Notes: generated by a model not told the origin, from the letters alone. 43,890 nucleotides of DNA from Lysobacterales bacterium (GCA_002632325.1 NSJK01000026.1:1-43890); one strand, 5' to 3'. Positions 34,046 through 43,220 are shown, numbered from the stretch's first letter. Numbers and translations: made by a program.

Positions 34046-36655
34046 ATGAATGTCAGCAATCGGACCGGCGCCGAGCCGGCGCCATGGGTGGTCATCAAGT
34101 TCGGCGGCACCAGCGTGTCGACGCGACCACGCTGGGAGAACATCGCGCGCATCGCCGCAGCCCATCGCGCCCAGGGGCGCAAGGTGCTGATCGTCGTTTC
34201 CGCGCTCTCCGGCATCACCGATCTGCTCAAACGCATTGCCGAAAGCGGACCCGACGAGCCTGCTGCACGCGCCGCCCAGGCCGAGATCGTGCGCCGTCAC
34301 GAGGCGATGCGGGTCGATCTGCAAACTGATTCACGCGCGGCGCTCGATCGCTGGCTGGGCGAGCTCGAACATCTCATCATCTGTCCGCGACGCAGCACGC
34401 GCGCGCTCGACTGGCAGGCCGAGGTGTTTGCGCTCGGCGAGCTGATGTCGAGCACGCTGGGCGCGGCATTCCTGAGCAGTCAGGGCCTGCCGACGCAATG
34501 GCTGGATGCACGCGAGCATCTGACCGCGCAACCGCTCGCCAATCAGAGCGCCTGGAGCCGCACCTTGTCGGCAACGGTGCCGGCGGCGCCCGATGCAGGC
34601 TTCGAACGCGCGCTCGCCGCGCGCGGCGATGCGTTCATCACCCAGGGCTTCATCGCCCGCGACCCCGAAGGCAAGACCGTGCTGCTCGGGCGCGGTGGTT
34701 CGGACACTTCGGCCGGCTATTTCGGCGCGATGCTGCGCGCGCAGTGCGTGGAAATCTGGACCGATGTGCCGGGCATGTTCAGCGCCAATCCGCGCCTCGT
34801 GCCCGGCGCGCGCCTGCTCGCCCAGCTCGACTATCAGGAGGCGCAGGAAATCGCCACCACCGGCGCCAAGGTGCTGCATCCGCGCTCGCTCGGCCCGCTG
34901 CGTCGTGCCGGCGTGCCACTGGTGATCAAGGACACCAACCGACCGCAACTGGCCGGCACCCTGATCCGCGCGGTCGCCAGCGACGCCGCGCCGTGCGTGA
35001 AGGCGATCAGCGCGCGCAAGGGCGTCACCCTGATCTCGATGGAAACGGTGGGCATGTGGCAGCAGGTCGGCTTCCTCGCCGACGTGTTCGCCGCGTTCAA
35101 GCATCATGGCTTGTCGGTCGATCTCATCGGATCGGCGGAAACCAACGTCACCGTTTCGCTCGATCCGAGCGAGAACCTTGTCAATTCCGACGTGCTTTCG
35201 GCGCTCGCTGCCGATCTGGCCAAGGTGTGCCGGGTCAAGGTGATCGCGCCGTGTGCGGCGATCACCCTGGTCGGTCGCGGCATGCGCTCCTTGCTGCATC
35301 GGCTCTCGGGCGTGCTCGCCGAGTTCGGTGCACTCGATGTGCACCTGATCAGCCAGTCGTCGAACAATCTCAACCTCACCTTCGTGGTCGACGAGTCGCT
35401 TGCCGATGATCTGATCCCGCGCCTGCATGCACTCTTGATCCGCGCCGACGCGCTGCGTGCCGAGGATGGCGCGATCTTCGGGCCGAGTTGGCGCGAGCTC
35501 GAAGCCGCCGGCGCGCCGCCGCCGCGGGCGGTGTGGTGGCGCGAACGGCGCACGGCCCTGCTCGAACTCGCAGCGCAGGCATCGCCGCGCTATGTCTACG
35601 ATCTCGCCACCGTGCGCGAAATGGCGCGCGCGCTGCGTGCGCTCGGCTGCGTCGATCGCTGGCATTACGCGCTCAAGGCCAATGCGCATCCGGCGATCCT
35701 GCGCACGCTGCACGAAGAAGGTTTCGCCTTCGAGTGTGTCTCGCTTGCTGAAGTGCAGGCCTTGCGCACGATCCTGCCCGGGCTCGCGCCCGAGCGAATC
35801 CTGTTCACACCCAATTTCGCGCCACGCGACGAATATGCCGCCGCGCTCGAAGCCGGTGTGCGTGTCACCTTCGACGCGTTGCATCCGCTGCGGCATTGGG
35901 GCGATCTGCTGCGCGATCGCGACATCCACCTGCGCGTGGATCTGGGTGTGGGACGCGGCCATCACGACAAGGTCAAGACCGGCGGTGCGACCTCCAAGTT
36001 CGGCGTGTCGCTGGACGAGGTCGAGGAGTTCCGCGCGCTCGCGCGCCATGCGGGCGCGCGCATCGTCGGCCTGCATGCCCATCTGGGTTCGGGCATCCTC
36101 GATGCCGGCCACTGGCGCTCGGTGTATGCGCAACTGGCGAGCCTGGCCGAGGGCTTCACGCACATCGAGTCGATCGACGTCGGCGGCGGCCTCGGCGTGC
36201 CGGCGCGGCCCGACGAACAGCCGCTCGATCTGGCTGCGCTCGGCCGCGTGCTCGACGAGGTCAAGCAGGCTTATCCGCAGTTCGCGCTGTGGATGGAGCC
36301 GGGACGTTTCCTTGTTGCCGAGGCCGGCGTGCTGCTCGCACGCGTGACCCAGACCAAGCGCAAGGGCCAAGTCCACTATGTCGGCATCGATGCCGGCATG
36401 AACTCGCTGCTGCGCCCGGCGCTGTATGACGCCTGGCACGAGATCGTCAACCTCGACCGCCTCGATGAAGCACCCGCGCAGATGGTGCAGGTGGTCGGGC
36501 CGATCTGCGAGTCGGGCGACGTGCTCGGCAGCAATCGGCGTCTGCCCGAATGCCGCGAAGGCGACGTGATCCTGATCGCGCAGGCCGGCGCCTACGGTGC
36601 GACCATGGCGTCCCGCTACAATCTGCGCGAACCTGCGACCGAGGCCATCCTGTGA
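34046..36655 (+). CDS. lysAC: Bifunctional aspartate kinase / diaminopimelate decarboxylase
   Basis: The product has 869 residues. The first half is aspartate kinase: KFGGTSVS near residue 19, GRGGSDTSAGYFGAML, ATTGAKVLHPR, and two ACT-type regulatory segments (GVTLISMETVGMWQQVGFLADVF; GVLAEFGALDVHLISQSSNNLNLTFVV). The second half is PLP-dependent diaminopimelate decarboxylase: YALKAN with the PLP Lys544, HLGSGI, IDVGGGLGVP, EPGRFLVAEAG and CESGDVLG. It therefore catalyses both the first and last steps from aspartate to lysine. This fusion is characteristic of Xanthomonadales. murL follows with a GTGA overlap, tying diaminopimelate and D-glutamate supply to wall synthesis. ATG 34046 is used because the kinase motif follows at the family distance; the ribosome site is weak. 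Confidence 0.95.
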   Translation: MNVSNRTGAEPAPWVVIKFGGTSVSTRPRWENIARIAAAHRAQGRKVLIVVSALSGITDLLKRIAESGPDEPAARAAQAEIVRRHEAMRVDLQTDSRAALDRWLGELEHLIICPRRSTRALDWQAEVFALGELMSSTLGAAFLSSQGLPTQWLDAREHLTAQPLANQSAWSRTLSATVPAAPDAGFERALAARGDAFITQGFIARDPEGKTVLLGRGGSDTSAGYFGAMLRAQCVEIWTDVPGMFSANPRLVPGARLLAQLDYQEAQEIATTGAKVLHPRSLGPLRRAGVPLVIKDTNRPQLAGTLIRAVASDAAPCVKAISARKGVTLISMETVGMWQQVGFLADVFAAFKHHGLSVDLIGSAETNVTVSLDPSENLVNSDVLSALAADLAKVCRVKVIAPCAAITLVGRGMRSLLHRLSGVLAEFGALDVHLISQSSNNLNLTFVVDESLADDLIPRLHALLIRADALRAEDGAIFGPSWRELEAAGAPPPRAVWWRERRTALLELAAQASPRYVYDLATVREMARALRALGCVDRWHYALKANAHPAILRTLHEEGFAFECVSLAEVQALRTILPGLAPERILFTPNFAPRDEYAAALEAGVRVTFDALHPLRHWGDLLRDRDIHLRVDLGVGRGHHDKVKTGGATSKFGVSLDEVEEFRALARHAGARIVGLHAHLGSGILDAGHWRSVYAQLASLAEGFTHIESIDVGGGLGVPARPDEQPLDLAALGRVLDEVKQAYPQFALWMEPGRFLVAEAGVLLARVTQTKRKGQVHYVGIDAGMNSLLRPALYDAWHEIVNLDRLDEAPAQMVQVVGPICESGDVLGSNRRLPECREGDVILIAQAGAYGATMASRYNLREPATEAIL

Positions 36656-37998
36656 CGACCCTGTCGGACCCGCGTCAGGCCCGCGCTTTCCGTTTCATCC
36701 GCCGTGAGTTCGCCGATGGCGTGGCCACCCTGGTCTACGCCTTCGACGACGGCCCCGAGCTGATCGAGCGCGTGACGTTTCCCGGCGCAACGCCGATCGC
36801 CGCCGGACGGCGCGTGGCGCTCGATGCCGCGCTCGACCTGCTGCACCTGATTGCCGGCATCAGCTACTACAAGTCCGGGGTGCCGGGCGAAATCCGCATC
36901 GAATCGACGCCGCTCGATGCATCGACCGCGAGCTTCCTCGATACGCTGTACCTGCACGGGCTGGGTGAATTCGCGTACCACAACAAGCTCGACCTGCGCG
37001 AGCGCATCCGCTTTCCCGCGACCACCGTTGCGCGGGTGCCTGCCGCTTTTCTGGGCTTGCCGCAACACACGCTGGTGCCGATCGGCGGCGGCAAGGACTC
37101 GCTGGTAAGCGTGGAAATCCTCAAGGCCTCGGGCGCGCAGGCGACCGCGGTCTGGGTCGGCCACTCGCCGCTGATCGAAAGCTGCGCTGCGCGCACCGGA
37201 TTGTCGACGCTCAACATCGGTCGCGAGCTGTCGCCGATCCTGTTCGAGTACAACCGGGCCGGCGCCTGGAATGGCCACATCCCGGTGACCGCGATCAATT
37301 CGGCGATCCTCGTCGTCGCGGCCATCCTCTACGGGCATGATGCGATCGCCTTCTCCAACGAGCGTTCGGCCTCCAGCGCGACGCTCGAATACGACGGCCA
37401 GCAGATCAACCACCAGTGGAGCAAGGGCTGGGCGTTCGAACGCGCCTTCGGCGAACTCATCGCATCGCGCGTGGCCGCCGACCTGCACTACTACTCGCTG
37501 CTGCGGCCGCTGTCGGAGCTCGCGGTGGCGCAGCGCTTCGCGCGCGTGAGCGCCTACGACGGGCTGTTCTCCAGCTGCAATCGCAACTTCCGCATCCTCG
37601 GGCCCAAGCCTGCCGATCGCTGGTGCGGGCAGTGCCCCAAGTGCCATTTCGTGTTCCTTGCGCTTGCGCCGTTCATGCCCAAGCCGCGCCTGCTGGCGAT
37701 CTTCGGTCGCAACCTGCTCGATGACGAAGCCCTCGCGCCCGGCTTTGATGCCTTGATCGAGTATCGCGATCACAAGCCCTTCGAATGCGTCGGCGAAGGC
37801 GTGGAATCGCGCGCCGCGTTCGCGGCGCTCGCCGCACGCGCGGAATGGCGCGAGGATGCGCTGGTGGCGCGTTTCCGCGAACACATCGCACCGCAGCTCG
37901 ATCCGGCCACGCTTGCGCTCGAACCGCTGCTCGCGCCGGCCGGTGAACACCGCATTCCGCCGCGTCTGGTCCCGTTCGTGTTCGATGCGCATCGCTGA
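36652..37998 (+). CDS. murL: UDP-MurNAc-L-Ala-L-Glu epimerase
   Basis: MurL uses ATP to convert the L-Glu of UDP-MurNAc-L-Ala-L-Glu to D-Glu, so that the cell can skip glutamate racemase. The 448-residue product has the ATP-binding GGGKDS (145-150), the substrate region FSNERSAS, HQWSKGWAFERAF, and a Cys cluster near the C-terminal third (SSCNRNF, WCGQCPKCHFVF). The identity rests strongly on context: it sits between lysC-lysA and murD2, which is the arrangement known from Xanthomonas. It starts with GTG 36652 overlapping the lysC-lysA stop, and its end overlaps murD2 by 14 bases, so the three genes form one coupled operon. Confidence 0.93.
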   Translation: MTTLSDPRQARAFRFIRREFADGVATLVYAFDDGPELIERVTFPGATPIAAGRRVALDAALDLLHLIAGISYYKSGVPGEIRIESTPLDASTASFLDTLYLHGLGEFAYHNKLDLRERIRFPATTVARVPAAFLGLPQHTLVPIGGGKDSLVSVEILKASGAQATAVWVGHSPLIESCAARTGLSTLNIGRELSPILFEYNRAGAWNGHIPVTAINSAILVVAAILYGHDAIAFSNERSASSATLEYDGQQINHQWSKGWAFERAFGELIASRVAADLHYYSLLRPLSELAVAQRFARVSAYDGLFSSCNRNFRILGPKPADRWCGQCPKCHFVFLALAPFMPKPRLLAIFGRNLLDDEALAPGFDALIEYRDHKPFECVGEGVESRAAFAALAARAEWREDALVARFREHIAPQLDPATLALEPLLAPAGEHRIPPRLVPFVFDAHR

Positions 37999-39373
37999 AC
38001 TGGCCAAGCGTCGCGTCGCGGTCTGGGGCTATGGCCGCGAGGGCCGCGCCGCGCTGGCGGCGCTGCATGCGCGTGTTCCCGAGTTGCGGCCAACCCTGTT
38101 CTGCAGCGTGGCCGAGGCACGCATTGCCCATCATGTCGGGCAGGTGTGGGGGGACGAAACCCATCACCCGGTCAGTGCGCTCGACATCGTCACCACGCCG
38201 CCCGACGGCGCGGCCCTGGCTGCATTCGATGTCGTGATCAAGTCGCCGGGCATCAGTATCTACAAGCCCGAAGTGATGGAGGCACAGCGCAGCGGCACGC
38301 ACTTCACCTCGGGCACCGCGCTGTGGTTCGCGCAGCATCTGCGCTCGCGCGTGATCGCGGTCACCGGCACCAAGGGCAAGAGCACGGTCAGCGCGCTGAT
38401 CGCGCACCTGCTGCGCAGCCTGGGCCGGCGCGTCGGCCTGGCCGGCAACATCGGCATGCCCCTGCTCGAACTGCTCGATCCGCCGCAGCTGCCCGATTGG
38501 TGGGTGGTGGAGCTGTCCAGCTTCCAGACGCGCGAAGCGATCGGCGTGGAAGTCGCGGTGCTCAACAACCTCTACGAGGAACATCTCGACTGGCATGGCA
38601 CGCGCGAGCGCTACGCGCAGGACAAGCTCGCACTCGCCGCTGCCGCGCATCGCCTTGTCGCCAACGCGGCACTCGCCCAGCACACCGCGGGCCATCCGCT
38701 GCGCAGCCTGTTCGGCGAGGCATCCGGCTGGCATGTCGAGGGCGGCGCGGTGCGACGCGGCGCGCAGCGCGTGTTCGAACTGGCGCACTCGCCACTACCC
38801 GGTGCCCACAACGCGCTCAACCTGTGCGCAGCTCTCGCCGCGCTCGAAGCCGCCGGCGAGGATGCGCTCGCCGCGGCGCCGGCGATTGCGACTTTCCGGC
38901 CCTTGCCGCATCGCCTGCAAAGCCTGGGCGAACGCGACGGCCTGCTGTGGATCGACGACAGCATCGCCACCACGCCGCAGGCCACGCTCGAAGCACTGGC
39001 CAGCACGACGGACCGCGCCACCACGGTGCTGGTCGGCGGCTTCGACCGTGGCCTGGACTGGCAGCCATTCGCCGCACAGGTTCAGGCAAGGCCACCACAC
39101 GCGATCATCGCGATGGGCGCCAATGGCCCGCGGGTCGCTGCCATCTTGCGTGAGGCAGGCGGCAGCTATCGGCTGGAACTGGTGCGCAACCTCGATGCTG
39201 CCGTGGCCGTGGCGCGCAGGCTCACGCCTGCCGGTGGCGTCGTGCTGCTCTCGCCCGGCGCACCCAGCTTCGACCAGTTCAAGGACTACGCCCAACGCGG
39301 TCGCCACTTCGCCGAACTCGCGGGCTTCGATCCCGAAGCGATCGGCGTCATCCAGGGCCTGGGCATCGCTTGA
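37985..39373 (+). CDS. murD2: UDP-N-acetylmuramoyl-L-alanine--L-glutamate ligase (MurD2)
   Basis: MurD2 adds L-glutamate (not D-glutamate) to UDP-MurNAc-L-Ala in the cytosol. The 462-residue product follows the Mur ligase plan: N-terminal Rossmann-like domain (RRVAVWGYGREGRAALAAL), P-loop GTKGKS (128-133), VVELSSFQ, NNLYEEHLDWHGTRERYAQDKLAL, and the C-terminal domain with FRPLPHRLQSLGERDGLLWIDDSIATTPQA and LLSPGAPSFDQFKDYAQRG. It shares MurD motifs, but its place directly after murL identifies the L-Glu-specific type. Its product is the MurL substrate. Its start lies inside the end of murL. Confidence 0.93.
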   Translation: MRIAELAKRRVAVWGYGREGRAALAALHARVPELRPTLFCSVAEARIAHHVGQVWGDETHHPVSALDIVTTPPDGAALAAFDVVIKSPGISIYKPEVMEAQRSGTHFTSGTALWFAQHLRSRVIAVTGTKGKSTVSALIAHLLRSLGRRVGLAGNIGMPLLELLDPPQLPDWWVVELSSFQTREAIGVEVAVLNNLYEEHLDWHGTRERYAQDKLALAAAAHRLVANAALAQHTAGHPLRSLFGEASGWHVEGGAVRRGAQRVFELAHSPLPGAHNALNLCAALAALEAAGEDALAAAPAIATFRPLPHRLQSLGERDGLLWIDDSIATTPQATLEALASTTDRATTVLVGGFDRGLDWQPFAAQVQARPPHAIIAMGANGPRVAAILREAGGSYRLELVRNLDAAVAVARRLTPAGGVVLLSPGAPSFDQFKDYAQRGRHFAELAGFDPEAIGVIQGLGIA

Positions 39374-39419
39374 AGCACCGCAGCAAGTCGATGCTTGCGT
39401 GGGGATGGCAGCCGGTGAT

Positions 39420-39860
39420 CTAGGCTGGAAACGATTCGAACTGCGGCAGCCCGGCCAGCTCGTGATCCCATGGCGCGCAGCTGGCGATGAACAAGTGCGC
39501 ATCGGGCCGCCTCGCCAACGGGCTGTCGAGGCTGCCGGCCGGCACCACCAGCATGCCGTTGTCGGCACAGGGCAAGGCCGAGCCGCAGCTCGCGCAGAAG
39601 CATCGCTGGTGCCGCGTGCCTTCCAGCCTGTATCGGCGTACATGATCCTCGCCGGCGATCCAGTCCAACCGTGCCGTGGAGGAGAACAGGTTCGCCGCAT
39701 GGGCGGATCCGCTGTCCTTGCGGCAATGCGTGCAATGGCACAGGTAGAAGCGCTCGAACGCGCCGGTGACCGCGTAGCGTACGGCGCCGCACAGGCATGA
39801 ACCACGGTGCTGGTCGGGCTGAACGGTGCCTTGTGCCGGTGTGCTGTGCTGCGTGCTCAT
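39420..39860 (-). CDS. GFA/CENP-V-domain zinc protein
   Basis: This 146-residue product carries the zinc-binding pattern of glutathione-dependent formaldehyde-activating (GFA) proteins: GSCLCGAVRY, LCHCTHCRKDSGSAHAAN and QRCFCASCGSALP, then PAGSLDS. Most members have unknown substrates and the name overstates what is proven. ATG 39860 gives a normal N-terminus; an upstream ATG at 39893 lies in the copied 3' scrap of the DUF262-type gene and is rejected. It is convergent with murD2, with a short hairpin (GCAAG, CTTGC) between them. Confidence 0.88.
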   Translation of the reverse strand: MSTQHSTPAQGTVQPDQHRGSCLCGAVRYAVTGAFERFYLCHCTHCRKDSGSAHAANLFSSTARLDWIAGEDHVRRYRLEGTRHQRCFCASCGSALPCADNGMLVVPAGSLDSPLARRPDAHLFIASCAPWDHELAGLPQFESFPA

Positions 39861-39882
39861 CAATGATTGCGTCTCGATCGGG

Positions 39883-40058
39883 TCACAGCGCATGGAACCA
39901 TGTCTTGATCTTGAGCGCCATCAAGGCCCGGCGCTGTTCGAGGAAGCTGTCGTAGTCGGGTATCGCGCCATCGAGCAAGGCATCGGGTACGCAGTTGGCG
40001 CGCAGGTCACCGGCGCTGGTGAGGCGTGCGCCACGGTTCTTGCCCGGCCACTGCAGTA
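39883..40058 (-). pseudogene. 3'-end scrap of a DUF262/GmrSD-type gene
   Basis: Read on the reverse strand this gives [22 protein letters not shown] and runs to WFHAL, almost identical to the last 40 residues of the gene ending at 43221 ([22 protein letters not shown]). DNA identity starts at 39873 (43211 in the intact copy), crosses the stop codon, and fades near 40055. The scrap lacks one copy of a 12-base direct repeat (GTTGGCGCGCAG) that the intact gene has. No upstream part of the gene remains. It forms a direct repeat with 43211 onward, flanking the two-frame protease gene. Confidence 0.8.
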
Positions 40059-40159
40059 CGATGCGCTGCAAACAGGGGAAGCGTTGAATCCGCCCGGTCG
40101 TGGCGTATGAGCCCGCGGCAGGCGGCACCATTGACGAAACGAATGTCGAGGATGACAGC

Positions 40160-41026
40160 ATGAACACAAGATTGATTAATATCGCGGCATGCCTGCTGCT
40201 CGCGGCGATCACCAACCTGCCCATCGCCAAGGCCGATCCCCAGGGCGAGGCAGACTTCCTGGCGCTGCGCGGAAAAGTCCGGGAACGAGCCGCAGGGGAA
40301 CCTTCCGAAGTCAAGCAGCGGATCAAGAACGCCGAACTGACACTCACCGCCTGCCTGCCGGGCACACCCGAACCGCAGGACTCTCGCGTGAGCATCGCGC
40401 TCGACGACGTCGACTATTTCTACGGCGCGCCATGCACCAGCACCGATTGCACGTATCAATGCCTGTACATGGTCGAACCGTTGCATCGGGCGCTCACGCT
40501 CGAGGAGGCGCGTGATTTCTCGGCTGCGCTGATGATGCCGGACATCCCGCATGCCGGTTACGGCAAGACCGGGCGCGCGCGCAAGGCCGCCATCGCGGCC
40601 CAGGGTGAAAGGCACTTCGCCGAACTGCGGGCGGTCGTGCGGGCAGGCAAGGCACCACACATCGACCCGGCATCGTTGGGCACCGCGTTCCGGCCTGCCT
40701 CACCGAATCTCGTGGACTGTTCCGCCATACCGTATGCCAAGCTGTCCGACAGCTTGCTGCCACAAGCAGGCAACAACCGCACCCTGTACAACGACACGTA
40801 CTACTTTGTCGATCTCGATGCCACTGGCCCGCAACGCTGCATCTACATGGAATCACCTTTTCAGCGTGGCCTGACCGTCGACGAGGCGCGGGATCTGCTG
40901 TCGGCCCTGCAGCTTGACCTTGGTTTTTCCGAGGCATTCCGGCGTCAAGCGTTCGGGGATGGTCCAGTACCTGAAGATTTTTGGCTGCCGGGTGCACACC
41001 CAACAGTCAAAAAAAAAGTGAAGTGA
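40160..41026 (+). CDS. Secreted protein of unknown family; probable N-terminal part of a frame-shifted protease
   Basis: The 288 residues start at ATG 40160 (GAGGA eight bases upstream) with a clear signal peptide ending AKA before DPQGEADF. The mature part has an internal repeat: VDYFYGAPCTSTDCTYQCLYMVEPLHRALTLEEARDFSAAL and YYFVDLDATGPQRCIYMESPFQRGLTVDEARDLLSAL, about 150 residues apart, with paired Cys. I recognise no family. The frame ends HPTVKKKVK-stop directly at a run of nine A. A -1 shift there enters the protease frame at 41017, which has no start or signal peptide of its own. So the two may form one ~965-residue secreted protease, or this gene may be whole as it stands. Confidence 0.72.
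   Translation: MNTRLINIAACLLLAAITNLPIAKADPQGEADFLALRGKVRERAAGEPSEVKQRIKNAELTLTACLPGTPEPQDSRVSIALDDVDYFYGAPCTSTDCTYQCLYMVEPLHRALTLEEARDFSAALMMPDIPHAGYGKTGRARKAAIAAQGERHFAELRAVVRAGKAPHIDPASLGTAFRPASPNLVDCSAIPYAKLSDSLLPQAGNNRTLYNDTYYFVDLDATGPQRCIYMESPFQRGLTVDEARDLLSALQLDLGFSEAFRRQAFGDGPVPEDFWLPGAHPTVKKKVK
41009..41017 (+). other. A9 slippery run joining two frames
   Basis: Nine A read as AAA AAA AAA in the upstream frame, three codons before its stop effectively (GTG AAG TGA). Slipping back one base, or adding one A to the mRNA, continues as K-K-K-S-E-V-K-G-D in the protease frame. A homopolymer sequencing error would look the same. Confidence 0.6.
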
Positions 41027-43059
41027 AGGGCGACACCGCGGTCTCCGCAATCGGTCCGCTGCAAAGCGCCACGTATCCCTACAACACCGTGGCGCTGGTG
41101 AAACTGCCGCCGCCCTGGGAGTTGGGCAATGCGTCGGCGGTTCAGGTCGGACCCTTTGCGTATGCCACGGCGGCGCATGCGGTCGTCAACCCGGCAAACA
41201 ACCGGCCGTTTCCCGGCATCACGGTAAAGCCGGCGTTTCACGTGCCTTCATTGGCCAGCCCGGCGATCCGCGCCGACGCCTTTGTCGACCCTGCGTACAC
41301 TTACGCTGCCAATCAGGTACGAGGCCACGATGTGTCGATGCTGCACGCCGCTACGCCGCGCAGTCTCCAAGCGTACGCTCACATATTTCGCATTCAGAGC
41401 GCCTTCGATGACGGCTCGGGCACGCCCGGCTGCGCGCCATCATCCCAGACCAGCGATCCATTCTGGCGGGACGCAGCCAGTTCCTGGTTCAATCCAAGCG
41501 GACCGTACGGCGCAAACGGTTGCTTCAAGGATGGACCGTTCCGCGAAATCGTGCACTATCCCAACTCCGTCAATGGGGGTTCCAACAACAACACGAGCGA
41601 TCCTCACCCCTACCTCACGGTCGGCGTCGGCCTGTGGGGGAGCTCTTACAGCAATCATCGCTGGAATTACGAGCTCGTTCGCGGCATAGCGACAGACGGT
41701 GTACCGGTCATCGGCCTCAGGAATGCCTACGTCAGCCCCGGGAGCAGTGGCGCGCCCTTGTTTGCCAGGCCATTCGGCGGCGCTCCTGTTGACACCGTAC
41801 TCCTCGGCGTCGTCACGGCTCAGGCAGGTATCGACGGTTATGCAACCGGGGCCGTTGATGCTACCGCTAACTTGATATGGACCGATAAGGATTGGAAGCC
41901 CTACTCGGGCATCACCTTCTCGTCACCCACGGAGGGCGCGAGCTATGACAGCGCAGCCGTGCCGGACCTGATCGCGTCTGCCGGCGCGCAGACATCGCAG
42001 TTGCGCTGGGAGTCGGACATCGATGGCTATCTCGGCACTGGCGGCACGGTTCATGTTGCCGGCCGCTTGAGTCCAGGCGCACACACGATCACGGCTTCGA
42101 TCGGTTCTTCGGGTTCATCGACCGCCTCCGGCAAGGCTATGACACCCAGTAGCACTGCGCTCAAGACCTTGCATATAACGGTTACAGGCTCTTTGCCGCC
42201 ACCGAGTTTCAGCATTTCGCCAGCCACGGTCTATGTCCCTCAATTCAGGAGCAGCGGGTCGTTTTCATATGAATGGCACGCACCGGGCTACACCTCGCTC
42301 GACATACAAAGCAGCGCCAACGGTGGCCCTTGGCAACCAACACCCGCCCTGAACATCCCTGCAGCCGGCAACACCGGTGATACGATCGGCGTCGGCACAA
42401 CGTACAAGTTCCGCTTCCTTCCGCATGGCAATGTCAGCACCGTGCTTGGGTCATTGACCGTGTCCGGTGTCGTAGCACCCCCGCCGGTCTTCGCGGCAAA
42501 CCCCGTTCACCTGGTGACCAATGGCGCGTCCGCCAACACGGTTGTGAGCTGGAGCGCACTCGGATACGAAGCGATCGACTGGTGCGGGAATACCAATTCG
42601 CTAGGCTGGCAGTGCGGCAATCTGGTGACTTCGGCCAGCGGCACGACCACCCTGCCAGTTCCCGTCGGAACGACCTATCACTGGCGATTCTATCCACACG
42701 GTTCACCCAACCAGGGCGGCACATTCCAACTACTTGGTGAACTCATCGTCGACTGCGTCAGCAACTCTCCGCCCGCATTCGCCGCCAACCCTGCCCACAT
42801 CATTGTGCCAGCGGGTGGAACCGAGGGATCCACGATCATCACGTGGAGCGCACCGAACCTCGCGGGTCTGGATTGGTGCGGAAAGGTCAATAACGGGGCG
42901 TGGATTTGGGGTGGCCTGAGCACACAGCCAGTCGGCAGTACAAAGGTGATGGTCCCGCTGGGAACGACTTACGGCTACCGTTTCTATCCGCCCGGTGGCG
43001 CGACAAGCTGTTCGGCCAGCACCAAATTGGGTGAGCTGTCGGTGTACGCGACACATTGA
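41017..43059 (+). CDS. Trypsin-like serine protease with three Ig-like repeats, entered by -1 shift
   Basis: About 680 residues. The protease part has His in YATAAHAV (codon 41176), Asp in RGHDVSML (41329) and Ser in SPGSSGAPLF (41746), the chymotrypsin-fold triad. After a linker with an Ig-like segment (SSPTEGASYDSAAVPDLIAS) come three related ~90-residue units starting PPPSFSISPATV, PPPVFAANPVHLV and SPPAFAANPAHII, each with W-x-x-x-G-Y/N-x-x-x-D and G-T-T-Y-x-x-R-F-x-P. No natural start exists: the frame has a stop at about 40970. After it only TTG 40981 or GTG 41023 is available, neither giving a signal peptide, although LAAGC at 40981 mimics a lipobox. A fused product with the upstream gene fits best; a broken gene is the alternative. 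No IFxDGFE tail is present (ends ELSVYATH). Confidence 0.72.
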   Translation, partial: SEVKGDTAVSAIGPLQSATYPYNTVALVKLPPPWELGNASAVQVGPFAYATAAHAVVNPANNRPFPGITVKPAFHVPSLASPAIRADAFVDPAYTYAANQVRGHDVSMLHAATPRSLQAYAHIFRIQSAFDDGSGTPGCAPSSQTSDPFWRDAASSWFNPSGPYGANGCFKDGPFREIVHYPNSVNGGSNNNTSDPHPYLTVGVGLWGSSYSNHRWNYELVRGIATDGVPVIGLRNAYVSPGSSGAPLFARPFGGAPVDTVLLGVVTAQAGIDGYATGAVDATANLIWTDKDWKPYSGITFSSPTEGASYDSAAVPDLIASAGAQTSQLRWESDIDGYLGTGGTVHVAGRLSPGAHTITASIGSSGSSTASGKAMTPSSTALKTLHITVTGSLPPPSFSISPATVYVPQFRSSGSFSYEWHAPGYTSLDIQSSANGGPWQPTPALNIPAAGNTGDTIGVGTTYKFRFLPHGNVSTVLGSLTVSGVVAPPPVFAANPVHLVTNGASANTVVSWSALGYEAIDWCGNTNSLGWQCGNLVTSASGTTTLPVPVGTTYHWRFYPHGSPNQGGTFQLLGELIVDCVSNSPPAFAANPAHIIVPAGGTEGSTIITWSAPNLAGLDWCGKVNNGAWIWGGLSTQPVGSTKVMVPLGTTYGYRFYPPGGATSCSASTKLGELSVYATH

Positions 43060-43071
43060 CGGATCGTGCGC

Positions 43072-43091
43072 GGCGCCCCACTCGGGGCGCC
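43072..43091. terminator. GC-rich hairpin between convergent genes
   Basis: GGCGCCCC, loop ACTC, GGGGCGCC, 12 bases after the protease stop. There is no T run, so it is a weak terminator call. Confidence 0.55.
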
Positions 43092-43220
43092 GCGGCATGA
43101 TGGAAGGCGGCGGGAAAAACGGGGTCGGAAAACGGAGTAAGGTTTCGAGGTTTTCCTACGAGTTCATGGGCAGGCAAGGCTTGCAACCGCTCCAGCCATC
43201 GTGTGGTGGGCTCGATCGGG

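Noticed and set aside
39861..39893. Longer start for the GFA protein
   Set aside because: The extra residues are encoded by the copied end of the DUF262-type gene, so they are not ancestral to the protein.
40981..41000. Lipoprotein start for the protease (LAAGC at TTG 40981)
   Set aside because: The frame has a stop about 10 bases upstream, so no signal peptide can precede the Cys. The match is probably chance.
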